From assembly GCA_039821125.1 (NCBI GenBank), contig JBCBOR010000008.1, positions 1 through 64,000 of the forward strand: a stretch of 64,000 bases of DNA, written 5' to 3'. Source of the DNA: Thermohalobaculum sp039821125 (lineage in GTDB: Bacteria > Pseudomonadota > Alphaproteobacteria > Rhodobacterales > Rhodobacteraceae). How positions within the stretch are numbered: position 1 is the stretch's first letter; every line of letters begins with the position of its first letter. Made by a program: the position numbers and the translations under genes. Positions 50,540 through 58,253 of this stretch are shown here, piece by piece. The notes under the pieces were generated by a model. It was given only the letters and a program-made list of their open reading frames with translations. It had not been told where the DNA came from and searched no databases.

Positions 50540-51409
50540 GTGACCGCGCCCGCGCGCACCGATATGGCCGTTCTGAAACCCTTCGACATCCATGCGGTCA
50601 CGCCGGATGGCTACGGGCTGACCCGGTGGGTTGCCGGGCTGCCCTGGTGGGCGCCCATGGCGGTCGTTCTGGTGGCGCTGATCTGGCCGACGGTCGCGTA
50701 TGCGCAGTCGGGCTATTCGACTTTCGATGCATTCGATGCCCTCTGGCGGTGGATGCCGTTCCTGGTCTGGTCCGGGTTCTTCTTCAACGTTCTGATCTCG
50801 GTGCTGGCCATGGCCATCGGAACGCTTGCCGGGGCGGCCCTGGGGTTGGCTCAGATCTCTCCGCGGGCGTGGATCCGCAGGGCGTCGTGGTTCATCACGC
50901 AGCTTTTCCGAAATTCGCCCTGGCTGGTCCTGCTGTTTATCGTTCTGCTGGCCTTTCCGTTCGAGATCGTGATCTTCGGGGTGATTATCCCGATCCCTGA
51001 CTGGATGAAGGGGGTGATTGGCCTTTCGCTGCCCGTCATGGCCAATATCTCCGAGGTCGTGCGCGGCGCGATCCAGTCGGTTCCGACCGCTCAGTGGGAG
51101 GCTGCCGAGAGCCTCGCCTTCACCCGGCGCCAGATCCTCTGGCAGATCATTCTGCCGCAATGCGTCAAGCGGATGATCCCGCCCTGGATGAACTGGTACG
51201 CGATCCTGACGATGGCCACGCCTTTGTGCACGTTGCTGGGCATCGAGGAGTTGATCACGCTCTCCCGCCAGGCGATGGAATCCGAGGACAACCACCCGGA
51301 ACTTCTGGCGCCGTTCTATGGCTTCGCGCTGATCCTGTTCTTCGCGTACTGCTACCCGATCGCGCGGTGGACCATTTCCCTTGAACGCAGATACGCGGTG
51401 AAGCTGTGA
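50540..51409 (+). CDS. Amino-acid ABC transporter permease 2 (His/Glu/Gln type)
   Basis: 289-residue membrane subunit with about six helices and the permease loop GAIQSVPTAQWEAAESLAFT ahead of LPQCVKRMIPPWMNWYAIL. FRNSPWLVLLFIVLLAFPFE is the usual TM motif. I use the GTG at 50540, which follows AAGGAA by 8 bp. The frame is also open from an ATG at 50447 that overlaps permease 1; that reading would add 31 residues translated from the hairpin element (including PTPARRSGAAKG), which look like repeat-derived sequence and not protein. Confidence 0.88.
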   Translation: MTAPARTDMAVLKPFDIHAVTPDGYGLTRWVAGLPWWAPMAVVLVALIWPTVAYAQSGYSTFDAFDALWRWMPFLVWSGFFFNVLISVLAMAIGTLAGAALGLAQISPRAWIRRASWFITQLFRNSPWLVLLFIVLLAFPFEIVIFGVIIPIPDWMKGVIGLSLPVMANISEVVRGAIQSVPTAQWEAAESLAFTRRQILWQIILPQCVKRMIPPWMNWYAILTMATPLCTLLGIEELITLSRQAMESEDNHPELLAPFYGFALILFFAYCYPIARWTISLERRYAVKL

Positions 51410-51450
51410 GCGCCTGGCGGGCCGTCGCATCACCCGGAACGGGGCGTGGC

Positions 51451-51477
51451 CTTGCAGGTATTTTTGGCAAGATGAAG
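51451..51477. repeat. 27-bp perfect repeat, copy 2
   Basis: Identical over 27 bases to 48374-48400, same orientation, 3.08 kb apart. It lies between permease 2 and the ATPase gene of the same transporter, 47 bp before the GTG start of the ATPase gene. Confidence 0.75.
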
Positions 51478-51523
51478 TGGGGACGCGTGAGCGCGATCGT
51501 CCCCGTTGCACTGGAGGCGTAGT

Positions 51524-52270
51524 GTGAGCTGGACCCCGGACCAACCCATCGTCTCGCTGAAAGGCGTGCACAAGTCCTTTGGCGATCTCGAGGTGCTGAA
51601 GGGCGTCTCGTTCGATGTGATGAAGGGCGAGGTCATCTGTATCATCGGCCCGTCAGGCTCGGGCAAGTCGACGCTGATCCGCTGTATCAATGCGCTGAAC
51701 GATATCCAGGCAGGCTCGATCACGGTCGAGGGGCAGGAGGTGCACGACCCCGATCTCGATAAGCTTGAGCTGCGCAAGAAGGTCGGGATGGTCTTCCAGC
51801 AGTACAATCTCTTCCCGCACAAGACGGCGCTCGAGAACATCATGATGGCGCCGCTGAAGGTGCTCAAGCAGGACAAGGCGGAGGTGGAAGCCCGGGCGCG
51901 GCGCCTGATCGCCAAGGTGCGGCTCGGCGGCAAGGAGGACAGCTTTCCCGGTGAGCTATCCGGCGGGCAGCAGCAGCGGGTGGCCATCGCGCGCAGCCTC
52001 GCGATGAACCCAGACGTGATGCTGTTCGATGAGGTGACGGCGGCGCTCGACCCCGAGACGGTGAAGGAGGTGCTGGTCACGATCCGCGAGCTGGCCGAGG
52101 AGGGCATGACCTGTATCCTCGTCACGCATGAGATGGGCTTCGCCCGCGAGGTTGCCGACCACATCTACTTCACGGATCGCGGCGTGATCGTGGAACACGG
52201 CCCGCCCGCGACATTCTTTACTGAAGCCTCGGATCCTAGGACCAAGGAGTTTCTGAGCCAGATCCTCTAG
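51524..52270 (+). CDS. Amino-acid ABC transporter ATP-binding protein
   Basis: 248-residue ATPase. Walker A is GPSGSGKST, the signature is LSGGQQQRVAIARSLA and Walker B is VMLFDEVTAALDPETV, with GMVFQQYNLFPHKTALENI as the Q-loop of polar amino-acid ATPases (GlnQ/HisP type). The GTG at 51524 follows GGAGG at 6 bp, which decides the start. It energises the permeases upstream. The stop is 7 bp from the convergent AhpD-like gene. Confidence 0.95.
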   Translation: MSWTPDQPIVSLKGVHKSFGDLEVLKGVSFDVMKGEVICIIGPSGSGKSTLIRCINALNDIQAGSITVEGQEVHDPDLDKLELRKKVGMVFQQYNLFPHKTALENIMMAPLKVLKQDKAEVEARARRLIAKVRLGGKEDSFPGELSGGQQQRVAIARSLAMNPDVMLFDEVTAALDPETVKEVLVTIRELAEEGMTCILVTHEMGFAREVADHIYFTDRGVIVEHGPPATFFTEASDPRTKEFLSQIL

Positions 52271-52276
52271 GCGCGC

Positions 52277-52834
52277 CTACGCCGCATCGCCCTGTTCCAG
52301 CACCGCGACGCCGTCGTCGATCTCGGTCTGCAGGACATCGTTGAAGCGGTTGAACGCGCCGCAAAGGGCTATGCGCCAGGTCAGCTCGACGATCTGGGCA
52401 TCGTCAAAATGCGCGCGCAGGCGGTCCATCATCTCGTCGCGCACGCGGTGGAAGTCGTTCGTCACGGCAATGGAGTACTCGACCACCAGCTTGTCGACGG
52501 CATCGAATTCGTCCATCTCAGCGTAGTCAAGGATCCCCTCCGCCGCGCTGAGCGAGATCCCGGCCGCATTCAGCTTCGGCGTGTGGTTCGAGACGCAGAA
52601 GGTACACTCGTTCAGCTTCGATACCGTGACCAGCGCCAGTTCGAGATAGCGCGCGGGCAGTACGCCCTCGGATTTCAAATCCATGAGCAACCCGAACGTA
52701 TGCTCAAGGACCGGGGGCCGGTTCGCCATCACCCCGACCAGCGACGAGAACGAGCCATAGGTCCCGGCGCGGTCATAGACCTCGCGCGCCTTGCCGGAGA
52801 TCTCCTCGGCGGGGACGGTGCGAACACGGGGCAT
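52277..52834 (-). CDS. AhpD-like carboxymuconolactone decarboxylase family protein
   Basis: 185-residue helical protein of the CMD/AhpD superfamily. The redox motif ECTFCVSNHTPKL carries CxxC and a downstream His, as in alkylhydroperoxidase AhpD and related peroxidase-like proteins. The ATG at 52834 gives MPRVRTVPAEEI. It probably has thiol-peroxidase-related activity, but many members are uncharacterised. It is divergent from the MBL gene, with 76 bp between starts. Confidence 0.88.
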   Translation of the reverse strand: MPRVRTVPAEEISGKAREVYDRAGTYGSFSSLVGVMANRPPVLEHTFGLLMDLKSEGVLPARYLELALVTVSKLNECTFCVSNHTPKLNAAGISLSAAEGILDYAEMDEFDAVDKLVVEYSIAVTNDFHRVRDEMMDRLRAHFDDAQIVELTWRIALCGAFNRFNDVLQTEIDDGVAVLEQGDAA

Positions 52835-52910
52835 GGCGGGTCTCCTTGACGGGCTGCGGGTCGGTCGCCAACGATGAGGCCACGGCCCAACGCCGTCAAG
52901 GGAGCGCGAG

Positions 52911-53819
52911 ATGAGCATCGACACCGGAAAACTTGAGACGGGGCTTGGTGCGTGGCGCCAGACGACCAACCAGAACCGGATGGTCGACTTCCAGAAGGGA
53001 TCTTCGGCGAACGGACCGGTCAAGCTGGCCTTCTTCGGCTCGTCAGCGTTCCGGGTCACAGCGCCGTCGGGCCTGACGGTGATGATCGATCCATGGCGCA
53101 ACCTGCCGACTGGCAGATGGGACTGGTATTTCCACGACTTTCCAATGACTTCCGTGGATATCGGTGTCTCGACCCACGCCCATTTCGACCATGACGCGCT
53201 GCACCGTCTGGATGCATCGGTCCTGCTGGACCGGCTGATCGGGACATACAGTTTTGCCGACGTGACAATCACCGGGATCGCCGACAAACACGCGACGGAT
53301 CCGACCTTCGCGACCTATGATTTCAACCTGATCAACAGCTATTTCGGTGGCCAGGCGATGGAGCCGCCGGACAATGCTCGGTCCTGGGACAATTGTCTGA
53401 TCACCGTCGAGACGGGGGGTCTGAGGATTCTCCACTGGGGCGACAATCGGCACAATCCGCCGGAGGACATCTGGGAGCGGTTGGGCCGGATCGATATCTT
53501 GTTGATGCCTGTCGATGACTCGCAACATGTGATGGGCAATCCGATGGTCGCGGACGTGATCGACCGGGTCTCGCCGCGGATCGTGGTGCCGCACCACTAC
53601 TACACCTGGAACGTGGTACAGCGTCAGAGCACCCTTTTGCCGGTCGAGGACTGGTTGTCCCGCCAGTCGCAGGTCGAGGTTCGGAGGCTGGAGGCGGCGG
53701 AGGCCGAATACAGTCCGGAGACGCTGCCGGAGGCGCTGACCATCGACTATTTCGGCGACCATGTGGCCTTCGATGTCGATGCCTGGCACCGGGAAAACGG
53801 CATGACCCTGGGCGGGTAA
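52911..53819 (+). CDS. MBL-fold metallo-hydrolase (UlaG/RomA-like)
   Basis: 302-residue metallo-beta-lactamase-fold protein with the motif STHAHFDHDAL, further ligands in HWGDNRHNPPED and VVPHHYYTWN. The AFFGSSAFRVTAPSGLTVMIDPW start and short loops resemble lactonase/phosphodiesterase-type UlaG relatives. The ATG at 52911 follows GGGAG by 7 bp. Its substrate is unknown. The 11-bp repeat array B begins 18 bp after the stop. Confidence 0.87.
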   Translation: MSIDTGKLETGLGAWRQTTNQNRMVDFQKGSSANGPVKLAFFGSSAFRVTAPSGLTVMIDPWRNLPTGRWDWYFHDFPMTSVDIGVSTHAHFDHDALHRLDASVLLDRLIGTYSFADVTITGIADKHATDPTFATYDFNLINSYFGGQAMEPPDNARSWDNCLITVETGGLRILHWGDNRHNPPEDIWERLGRIDILLMPVDDSQHVMGNPMVADVIDRVSPRIVVPHHYYTWNVVQRQSTLLPVEDWLSRQSQVEVRRLEAAEAEYSPETLPEALTIDYFGDHVAFDVDAWHRENGMTLGG

Positions 53820-53836
53820 GCGGCTGGGATGCACGC

Positions 53837-53913
53837 CGTATGGCAGGCGTATGGCAGCTGTACCGCATGTGTATGGCAACCGTGCCGCCGCCGTATGGCA
53901 GGTGTATGGACAG
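53837..53913 (+). repeat. 11-bp phased repeat array B, seven units
   Basis: Units start at 53837, 53848, 53859, 53870, 53881, 53892 and 53903. Consensus YGTATGGCANN; units 1, 2, 4, 6 and 7 contain GTATGG, units 3 (TGTACCGCATG) and 5 (CGTGCCGCCGC) are degenerate. The last unit TGTATGGACAG is followed by AA, the same closing variant as in array A. It lies between the stops of two convergent genes. Confidence 0.85.
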
Positions 53914-54074
53914 AAAGTCGGCTCTTCCGACGGCCAAGAGCGCCGCGGGGACAAGCCCGACCGCGGGCAGGCGCTGGCCCGGGTCGCCGTTGTTCCGGGC
54001 CGAGCGCACAACTCGGCCCCTATGAAGTCCATGATCGTTCGGCAGCGCCATCATACCCCGATGGGCAGACCAGA
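53914..54074. other. Remaining convergent gap, MBL gene / TRAP operon
   Basis: 161 bp with no ORF, hairpin terminator or known motif. It carries GC-rich, weakly repetitive sequence (GGCGCTGGCCCGGG near 53972) without obvious function. Confidence 0.3.
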
Positions 54075-55415
54075 TCAGAAGAACTGCTGCGGCAGGAAGA
54101 GCGCGATCTGCGGGAAGAAGATCAGCAGGAACACCAGCACGATCATCATGATCACGAACGGCATCGCGCCCCAGGCGACATCGCCGAACGGGCCAGGCCG
54201 CTGGCGGATGCCCTGGACCACGTAGAGGTTCACACCGATGGGCGGGGTGATCAGCGCAGTCTCAATCAGGATGGTGATCAGGATCCCGAACCAGACACCT
54301 GTCTCGGCCGGTGTCATGCCCCATAGCTCGAGCGAGACGACCAGCGGAAACACCACCGGCACGGTGGTCAGCAGCATGGACAGCGTCTCCATGAACATGC
54401 CGAGGATCAGGTAGAACACGACCAGCGCGATCATGGTCTGGAGCGGCGTCCAGCCGAGATCTTCGATGAATTTGATCAGCGCCTGGCTGACGCCGATGAA
54501 GCCGAGGATGAAGTTCAGGAACACCGCCGCCATGATGATGAAGATGATCATCGCGGTGATGCGCATCGTGCCTTCAAACGCGGTCTTCAGAAGGTCGAGC
54601 GACAGCGCCCGGAAGTAGGCGGCCAGCAGAATCGAGAAGATCACGCCCACCGCGGCAGCCTCTGTCGGCGTGGCGATGCCGCCATAGATCGAGCCCATGA
54701 CCCCGATGATCAGCAGAAGCGGCGGGATGAGGTCCGGCAGGCTGCGGATCCGGGCGGCCCAGGTCGCGTCCTGGCGCTCGCCGCCCCAGGCCGGGCGCAG
54801 GATGCAGGCGATCAGGATCGCGAGCAGAAACAGGATCGACAGCAGCATGCCCGGCAGGAACCCGGCAAGGAAGAGTTCGGGCACCGAGGTGTCCGTGATG
54901 AACCCGTAGAGGATCAGGATGATCGACGGCGGGATCAGGATGCCAAGGGTTCCACCGGCGGCGATCGAGCCGAGAAACAGCCGCTCGTTATAGCCACGCC
55001 GTTCGATCTCGGGCACCGCAACGGTGCCGATGGTCGCCGCGGTGGCGACCGAAGATCCGGAGGTCGCGGCGAAGATCCCGCAGGACACGATGTTGGCATG
55101 CATCAGCCCGCCTGGCAGCCAGTTCAGCCAGAGCGCCACGGCGGCGTACATGCGCTGGCCGATTCCTGAGCGCAGAATGATCTCGCCCATCATGATGTAG
55201 AGCGGGATGGCGATCAGCAGAAAGTTGCGCTGCTGTTCCCAGGTGAACTCGCCCATGGCGCGGACGAGACGCCCGCGCATGAACACATTGTCGAGGCCGA
55301 GCGACAGCAGGCCCAAGACCGCGGCCACGGGAACGGCAGCCAGAACCAGAACCAGCAGCGCGATGATGATCGACCAGGGCGATCCGGCCTTGAAGAGCGC
55401 GAACAGGGATTTCAT
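54075..55415 (-). CDS. TRAP transporter large permease DctM (second system)
   Basis: 446-residue polytopic membrane protein of the DctM family: FLLIAIPLYIMMGEIILRSG, ATSGSSVATAATIGTVAVPE, LGILIPPSIILILYGFITD, GIATPTEAAAVGVIFS and ETALITPPIGVNLYVVQG. It is distinct from the system at 44241, and the SGSSVATAATIG motif is that of the long DctM class. The ATG at 55415 overlaps the dctQ stop (ATGA). It is the last gene of a leftward dctP-dctQ-dctM operon. Confidence 0.94.
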   Translation of the reverse strand: MKSLFALFKAGSPWSIIIALLVLVLAAVPVAAVLGLLSLGLDNVFMRGRLVRAMGEFTWEQQRNFLLIAIPLYIMMGEIILRSGIGQRMYAAVALWLNWLPGGLMHANIVSCGIFAATSGSSVATAATIGTVAVPEIERRGYNERLFLGSIAAGGTLGILIPPSIILILYGFITDTSVPELFLAGFLPGMLLSILFLLAILIACILRPAWGGERQDATWAARIRSLPDLIPPLLLIIGVMGSIYGGIATPTEAAAVGVIFSILLAAYFRALSLDLLKTAFEGTMRITAMIIFIIMAAVFLNFILGFIGVSQALIKFIEDLGWTPLQTMIALVVFYLILGMFMETLSMLLTTVPVVFPLVVSLELWGMTPAETGVWFGILITILIETALITPPIGVNLYVVQGIRQRPGPFGDVAWGAMPFVIMMIVLVFLLIFFPQIALFLPQQFF

Positions 55416-56032
55416 CGATCCATCTCTTTCACGCCCTTGGTCTCGGACGCGACTTCCTCCTGCACAGACATGGTGCCAGCGAGTTGCTGCACCTGCGCGG
55501 TCCGCCCGGTGACGAGGCAGAGCGCGGTATAGACCAGCAGGAACACCGTCACGATTGCGAAGAAGGTCAGACCGCCGACCCAGATCGTCTGCGGCAGCCA
55601 CAGTGGTGTCTGCTGCGGGGTCGCCGCGCGGGAACCTTTCTCGAGCGTGCCGAGCAGCACGACCCAGGCCCGTTCGGTCAGATAGGTGATGTAGAGTGTC
55701 AGGAACGCCAGACCGATCACGTCCAGAACCGCGCGGACCCGCTGCGGCATGACATTGTAGATCGCGTCGATGCGAATATGGCTCCGGTGGATCAGGCAGT
55801 AGGCATAGGCCCAGACGGTCGCGCCCGCGAAGATATAGCCCGAGTATTCGTCAGACCCCGGCACGCGAAAGGTGGGCAGCGTCATGCCGAGAACGGTCGT
55901 TCCGCCGATCTTGCGACCGACCACCTCGACGACAATGATCACAGCAGACATGAGCAACGCGAACCCTCCGGCCCAGACGGCCCAGAGGGAGACGCGCTCA
56001 AGCACGCGATAGATGCGGTCCAGAAGATCCAA
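55412..56032 (-). CDS. TRAP transporter small permease DctQ (second system)
   Basis: 206-residue membrane subunit with four hydrophobic segments and a loop of about 15 residues more than the first system. VPGSDEYSGYIFAGATVWAYAY and RSHIRIDAIYNVMPQRVR are DctQ signatures. I use a TTG start at 56032 because no ATG lies near the predicted N-terminus and the first helix begins at residue 15. The C-terminus is charged and overlaps the dctM start. Confidence 0.85.
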   Translation of the reverse strand: MDLLDRIYRVLERVSLWAVWAGGFALLMSAVIIVVEVVGRKIGGTTVLGMTLPTFRVPGSDEYSGYIFAGATVWAYAYCLIHRSHIRIDAIYNVMPQRVRAVLDVIGLAFLTLYITYLTERAWVVLLGTLEKGSRAATPQQTPLWLPQTIWVGGLTFFAIVTVFLLVYTALCLVTGRTAQVQQLAGTMSVQEEVASETKGVKEMDR

Positions 56033-56083
56033 AGCGATCAGGGCCGCCCCGACGGAACGGCCCCTTGTCTCAACGCGCGCCGA

Positions 56084-57142
56084 TCACTCGGCGGGCAGCG
56101 GGGCCTTGATGCCCGCGATCTCGCCCATGGTGGCGTTCCACTCCTCGGCGCACGCACGGCCGCACCGTTCGGCAAAGCGCTTGAGGACAAAGTTCTCGAC
56201 CACGTTGGCGATGATCTTGTTGTCCTCGTCATTCATCTCGACCGGGATCAGGTTGCCGGTCTCGCCCCATTCGCAGGGGCCGGTCGAGTTGCACTGCTTG
56301 GCCATGGCATCGGTCGCCTGGATCGAATCCCAGATTTCGTTCTCGACCGTTGCGGCCTTCTCGCGAATCAGAGCCTTGGTTTCATCGGACAGCTCGTCCC
56401 ATGCCTCGCCGTTGAAGGCCATAAAGGTCGCCGCATAGCCGAGCTTTACGCGCACATCGTGCGTTGTGACCTGGTACCACTTCGCATTGTACGCTGGCCC
56501 GGTGCCTGTGGTGCCGCAGGTGGCGACGCCCTTCTCGAGCGCCGGCACGGCTTCGGAGAACGCGATGGTCACCGAGGAGGCCCCAAGCCCCTCGATGAAA
56601 TCGGCCAGCGAGGTCGAATAGGTCCGGATCTTCTTGCCCGCCAGACTGGACAGACGTCCGGTCTCACCGTCGCCCAGCTTGCAGTAGAGCTGTTGCGAGG
56701 GGAAGGTGTAGAGCATCACCAGCTCGGCATTGTACTTGTCGCGCAGCTCGCGCTGGATCACCGGGCGATAGGCTTCGAGCGCCTTGCGATAGGTCCCGAA
56801 ATCCTGGAACACGCCAGCGAGGTCGATGCCTTCCAGCGGAGGGCTGTCCTGCGAGGTGTAGGTCGTCAGTGCGTGAACGGCGTCATAGGCGCCGAGTTCC
56901 AGCTGCTTGACGACTTCGTAGCCCGAAAGACCAAGCTCGGTGTAAGGCTTTGCGTTGGCAGTCAGCTTGCCATCCGAGGCCGCGGGCAGAACGTCGTTCC
57001 ACATCCGGCTCTCATGTTCTTTCCAGTTGAACAAGTTTCCCCAGGTCCCGACGACCAGGAACTCCTTCTCGTCGACATCCGCCACAGCGGGGGCCGACAT
57101 CGCCAAACCAGCGGCCACCACCGCACCAAAAACCGTTCTCAT
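56084..57142 (-). CDS. TRAP transporter substrate-binding protein DctP (second system)
   Basis: 352-residue periplasmic receptor. A signal peptide (MRTVFGAVVAAGLAMSAPAV, cleaved after ADA-like residues) precedes VVGTWGNLFNWKEHESRMWND, a domain core with YTFPSQQLYCKLGDGETG, SLAGKKIRTYSTSL and AFSEAVPALEKGVATCGTTGTG. Four Cys (CKLGD, CGTTG, CNSTGPC) are unusual for DctP and may form disulfides. The ATG at 57142 is preferred; a longer frame runs through the divergent DUF1445 gene. The dctQ gene starts 51 bp after its stop. Confidence 0.9.
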   Translation of the reverse strand: MRTVFGAVVAAGLAMSAPAVADVDEKEFLVVGTWGNLFNWKEHESRMWNDVLPAASDGKLTANAKPYTELGLSGYEVVKQLELGAYDAVHALTTYTSQDSPPLEGIDLAGVFQDFGTYRKALEAYRPVIQRELRDKYNAELVMLYTFPSQQLYCKLGDGETGRLSSLAGKKIRTYSTSLADFIEGLGASSVTIAFSEAVPALEKGVATCGTTGTGPAYNAKWYQVTTHDVRVKLGYAATFMAFNGEAWDELSDETKALIREKAATVENEIWDSIQATDAMAKQCNSTGPCEWGETGNLIPVEMNDEDNKIIANVVENFVLKRFAERCGRACAEEWNATMGEIAGIKAPLPAE

Positions 57143-57295
57143 ACAGATACCCTCTCTGTTGGTTGGACGATCGTACGCCGTCTCTGCCGGCACGATAGAC
57201 TCAAGCCCCCGAAGAAGGGAACCCCGTGTTAATACGGACACATTGCGCGGCGCGCGTGAAACGCGCAGATTGAGAGGCGCATAAGGAGCACCGAG

Positions 57296-58108
57296 ATGAC
57301 CGAGATCGCCTACGACACCCTGCGCGCCCTGCCGATGGACCAGATCCGCCCGCATATCCGCTCGGGCACCTATACCGGGCAGACCGCAGGCTTCGCACCG
57401 GGAAACCTGCAGGCCAATCTGGCGGTTCTGGGCGATGGCTATGCCGAGGATTTCCACGAGTTCTGCCGCCAGAACCCACAGCCCTGCCCACTTGTCGGAG
57501 TTTCGGGGCGCGGCGATCCGATCATGCACGATCTCGGCGATATCGACATCCGCACGGATATCCCCAGCTACAATGTCTATCGGCATGGCGCACTTGATGG
57601 TGCGGTGCCGGACATCTCCGACCTCTGGGGCGAGGACATGGTCGCCTTCGCGCTCGGCTGCTCCTTTACCTTCGAGCGCGCGCTGGCAGAAGCCGGTATT
57701 CGCATGAAACATATCGAGATGAACCGCACGGTTCCGATGTGGGCAACGACGATCGAACTGACGCCGGTCGGACCGTTCTCCGGCGGAATGGTCGTGTCGA
57801 TGCGACCGATCCCGCGCGATCAGGTCGATCTCGCGATCGAGGTCACATCGGCCTATCCGCATGCCCATGGCGCGCCGGTCCATGTCGGTGATCCCGCCGC
57901 GATTGGCGTGCGCGATATCGACAGCCCGGACTGGGGGGAACCCGCGGTGTTTGGCCCGGACGATGTGCCGGTGTTCTGGGCGTGCGGAGTAACGCCTCAG
58001 AATGTCCTGACCCAGGCGCGCCCGCCGCTCTGCATCACCCACACACCCGGGCGCATGCTGGTCACCGATGTCACCGAGGAGGAGGCTCGCCTGCGCGCCG
58101 CCGCCTAG
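57296..58108 (+). CDS. DUF1445 / D-glutamate cyclase family putative hydro-lyase
   Basis: 270-residue protein of the YcsI/DUF1445 family. LGDGYAEDFHEFCRQNPQPCPLVG (in parts), DIPSYNVYRHG, FALGCSFTFERALAEAGI and HTPGRMLVTDV are its conserved segments. Mammalian members are D-glutamate cyclases; bacterial ones are labelled putative hydro-lyases and are often linked with transporters, as here with the divergent TRAP operon. The ATG at 57296 follows an AAGGAG ribosome-binding site. Confidence 0.9.
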   Translation: MTEIAYDTLRALPMDQIRPHIRSGTYTGQTAGFAPGNLQANLAVLGDGYAEDFHEFCRQNPQPCPLVGVSGRGDPIMHDLGDIDIRTDIPSYNVYRHGALDGAVPDISDLWGEDMVAFALGCSFTFERALAEAGIRMKHIEMNRTVPMWATTIELTPVGPFSGGMVVSMRPIPRDQVDLAIEVTSAYPHAHGAPVHVGDPAAIGVRDIDSPDWGEPAVFGPDDVPVFWACGVTPQNVLTQARPPLCITHTPGRMLVTDVTEEEARLRAAA

Positions 58109-58253
58109 GAACCGGCCCAGCCATTGCCTGCGTCCTGGGTGCCGCGCCGCCGCAAAGAGTCGACAAAGTACCGCATTGGGCTTGCTATCTGCCGTGCTGC
58201 GGCGTGATCATGGGCGATCTATTTCACAAACGCCGCATGGCGGTCATTGATTC

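Noticed and set aside
55484..57232. 582-codon plus-strand open frame
   Set aside because: Antisense to the second dctQ and dctP genes.
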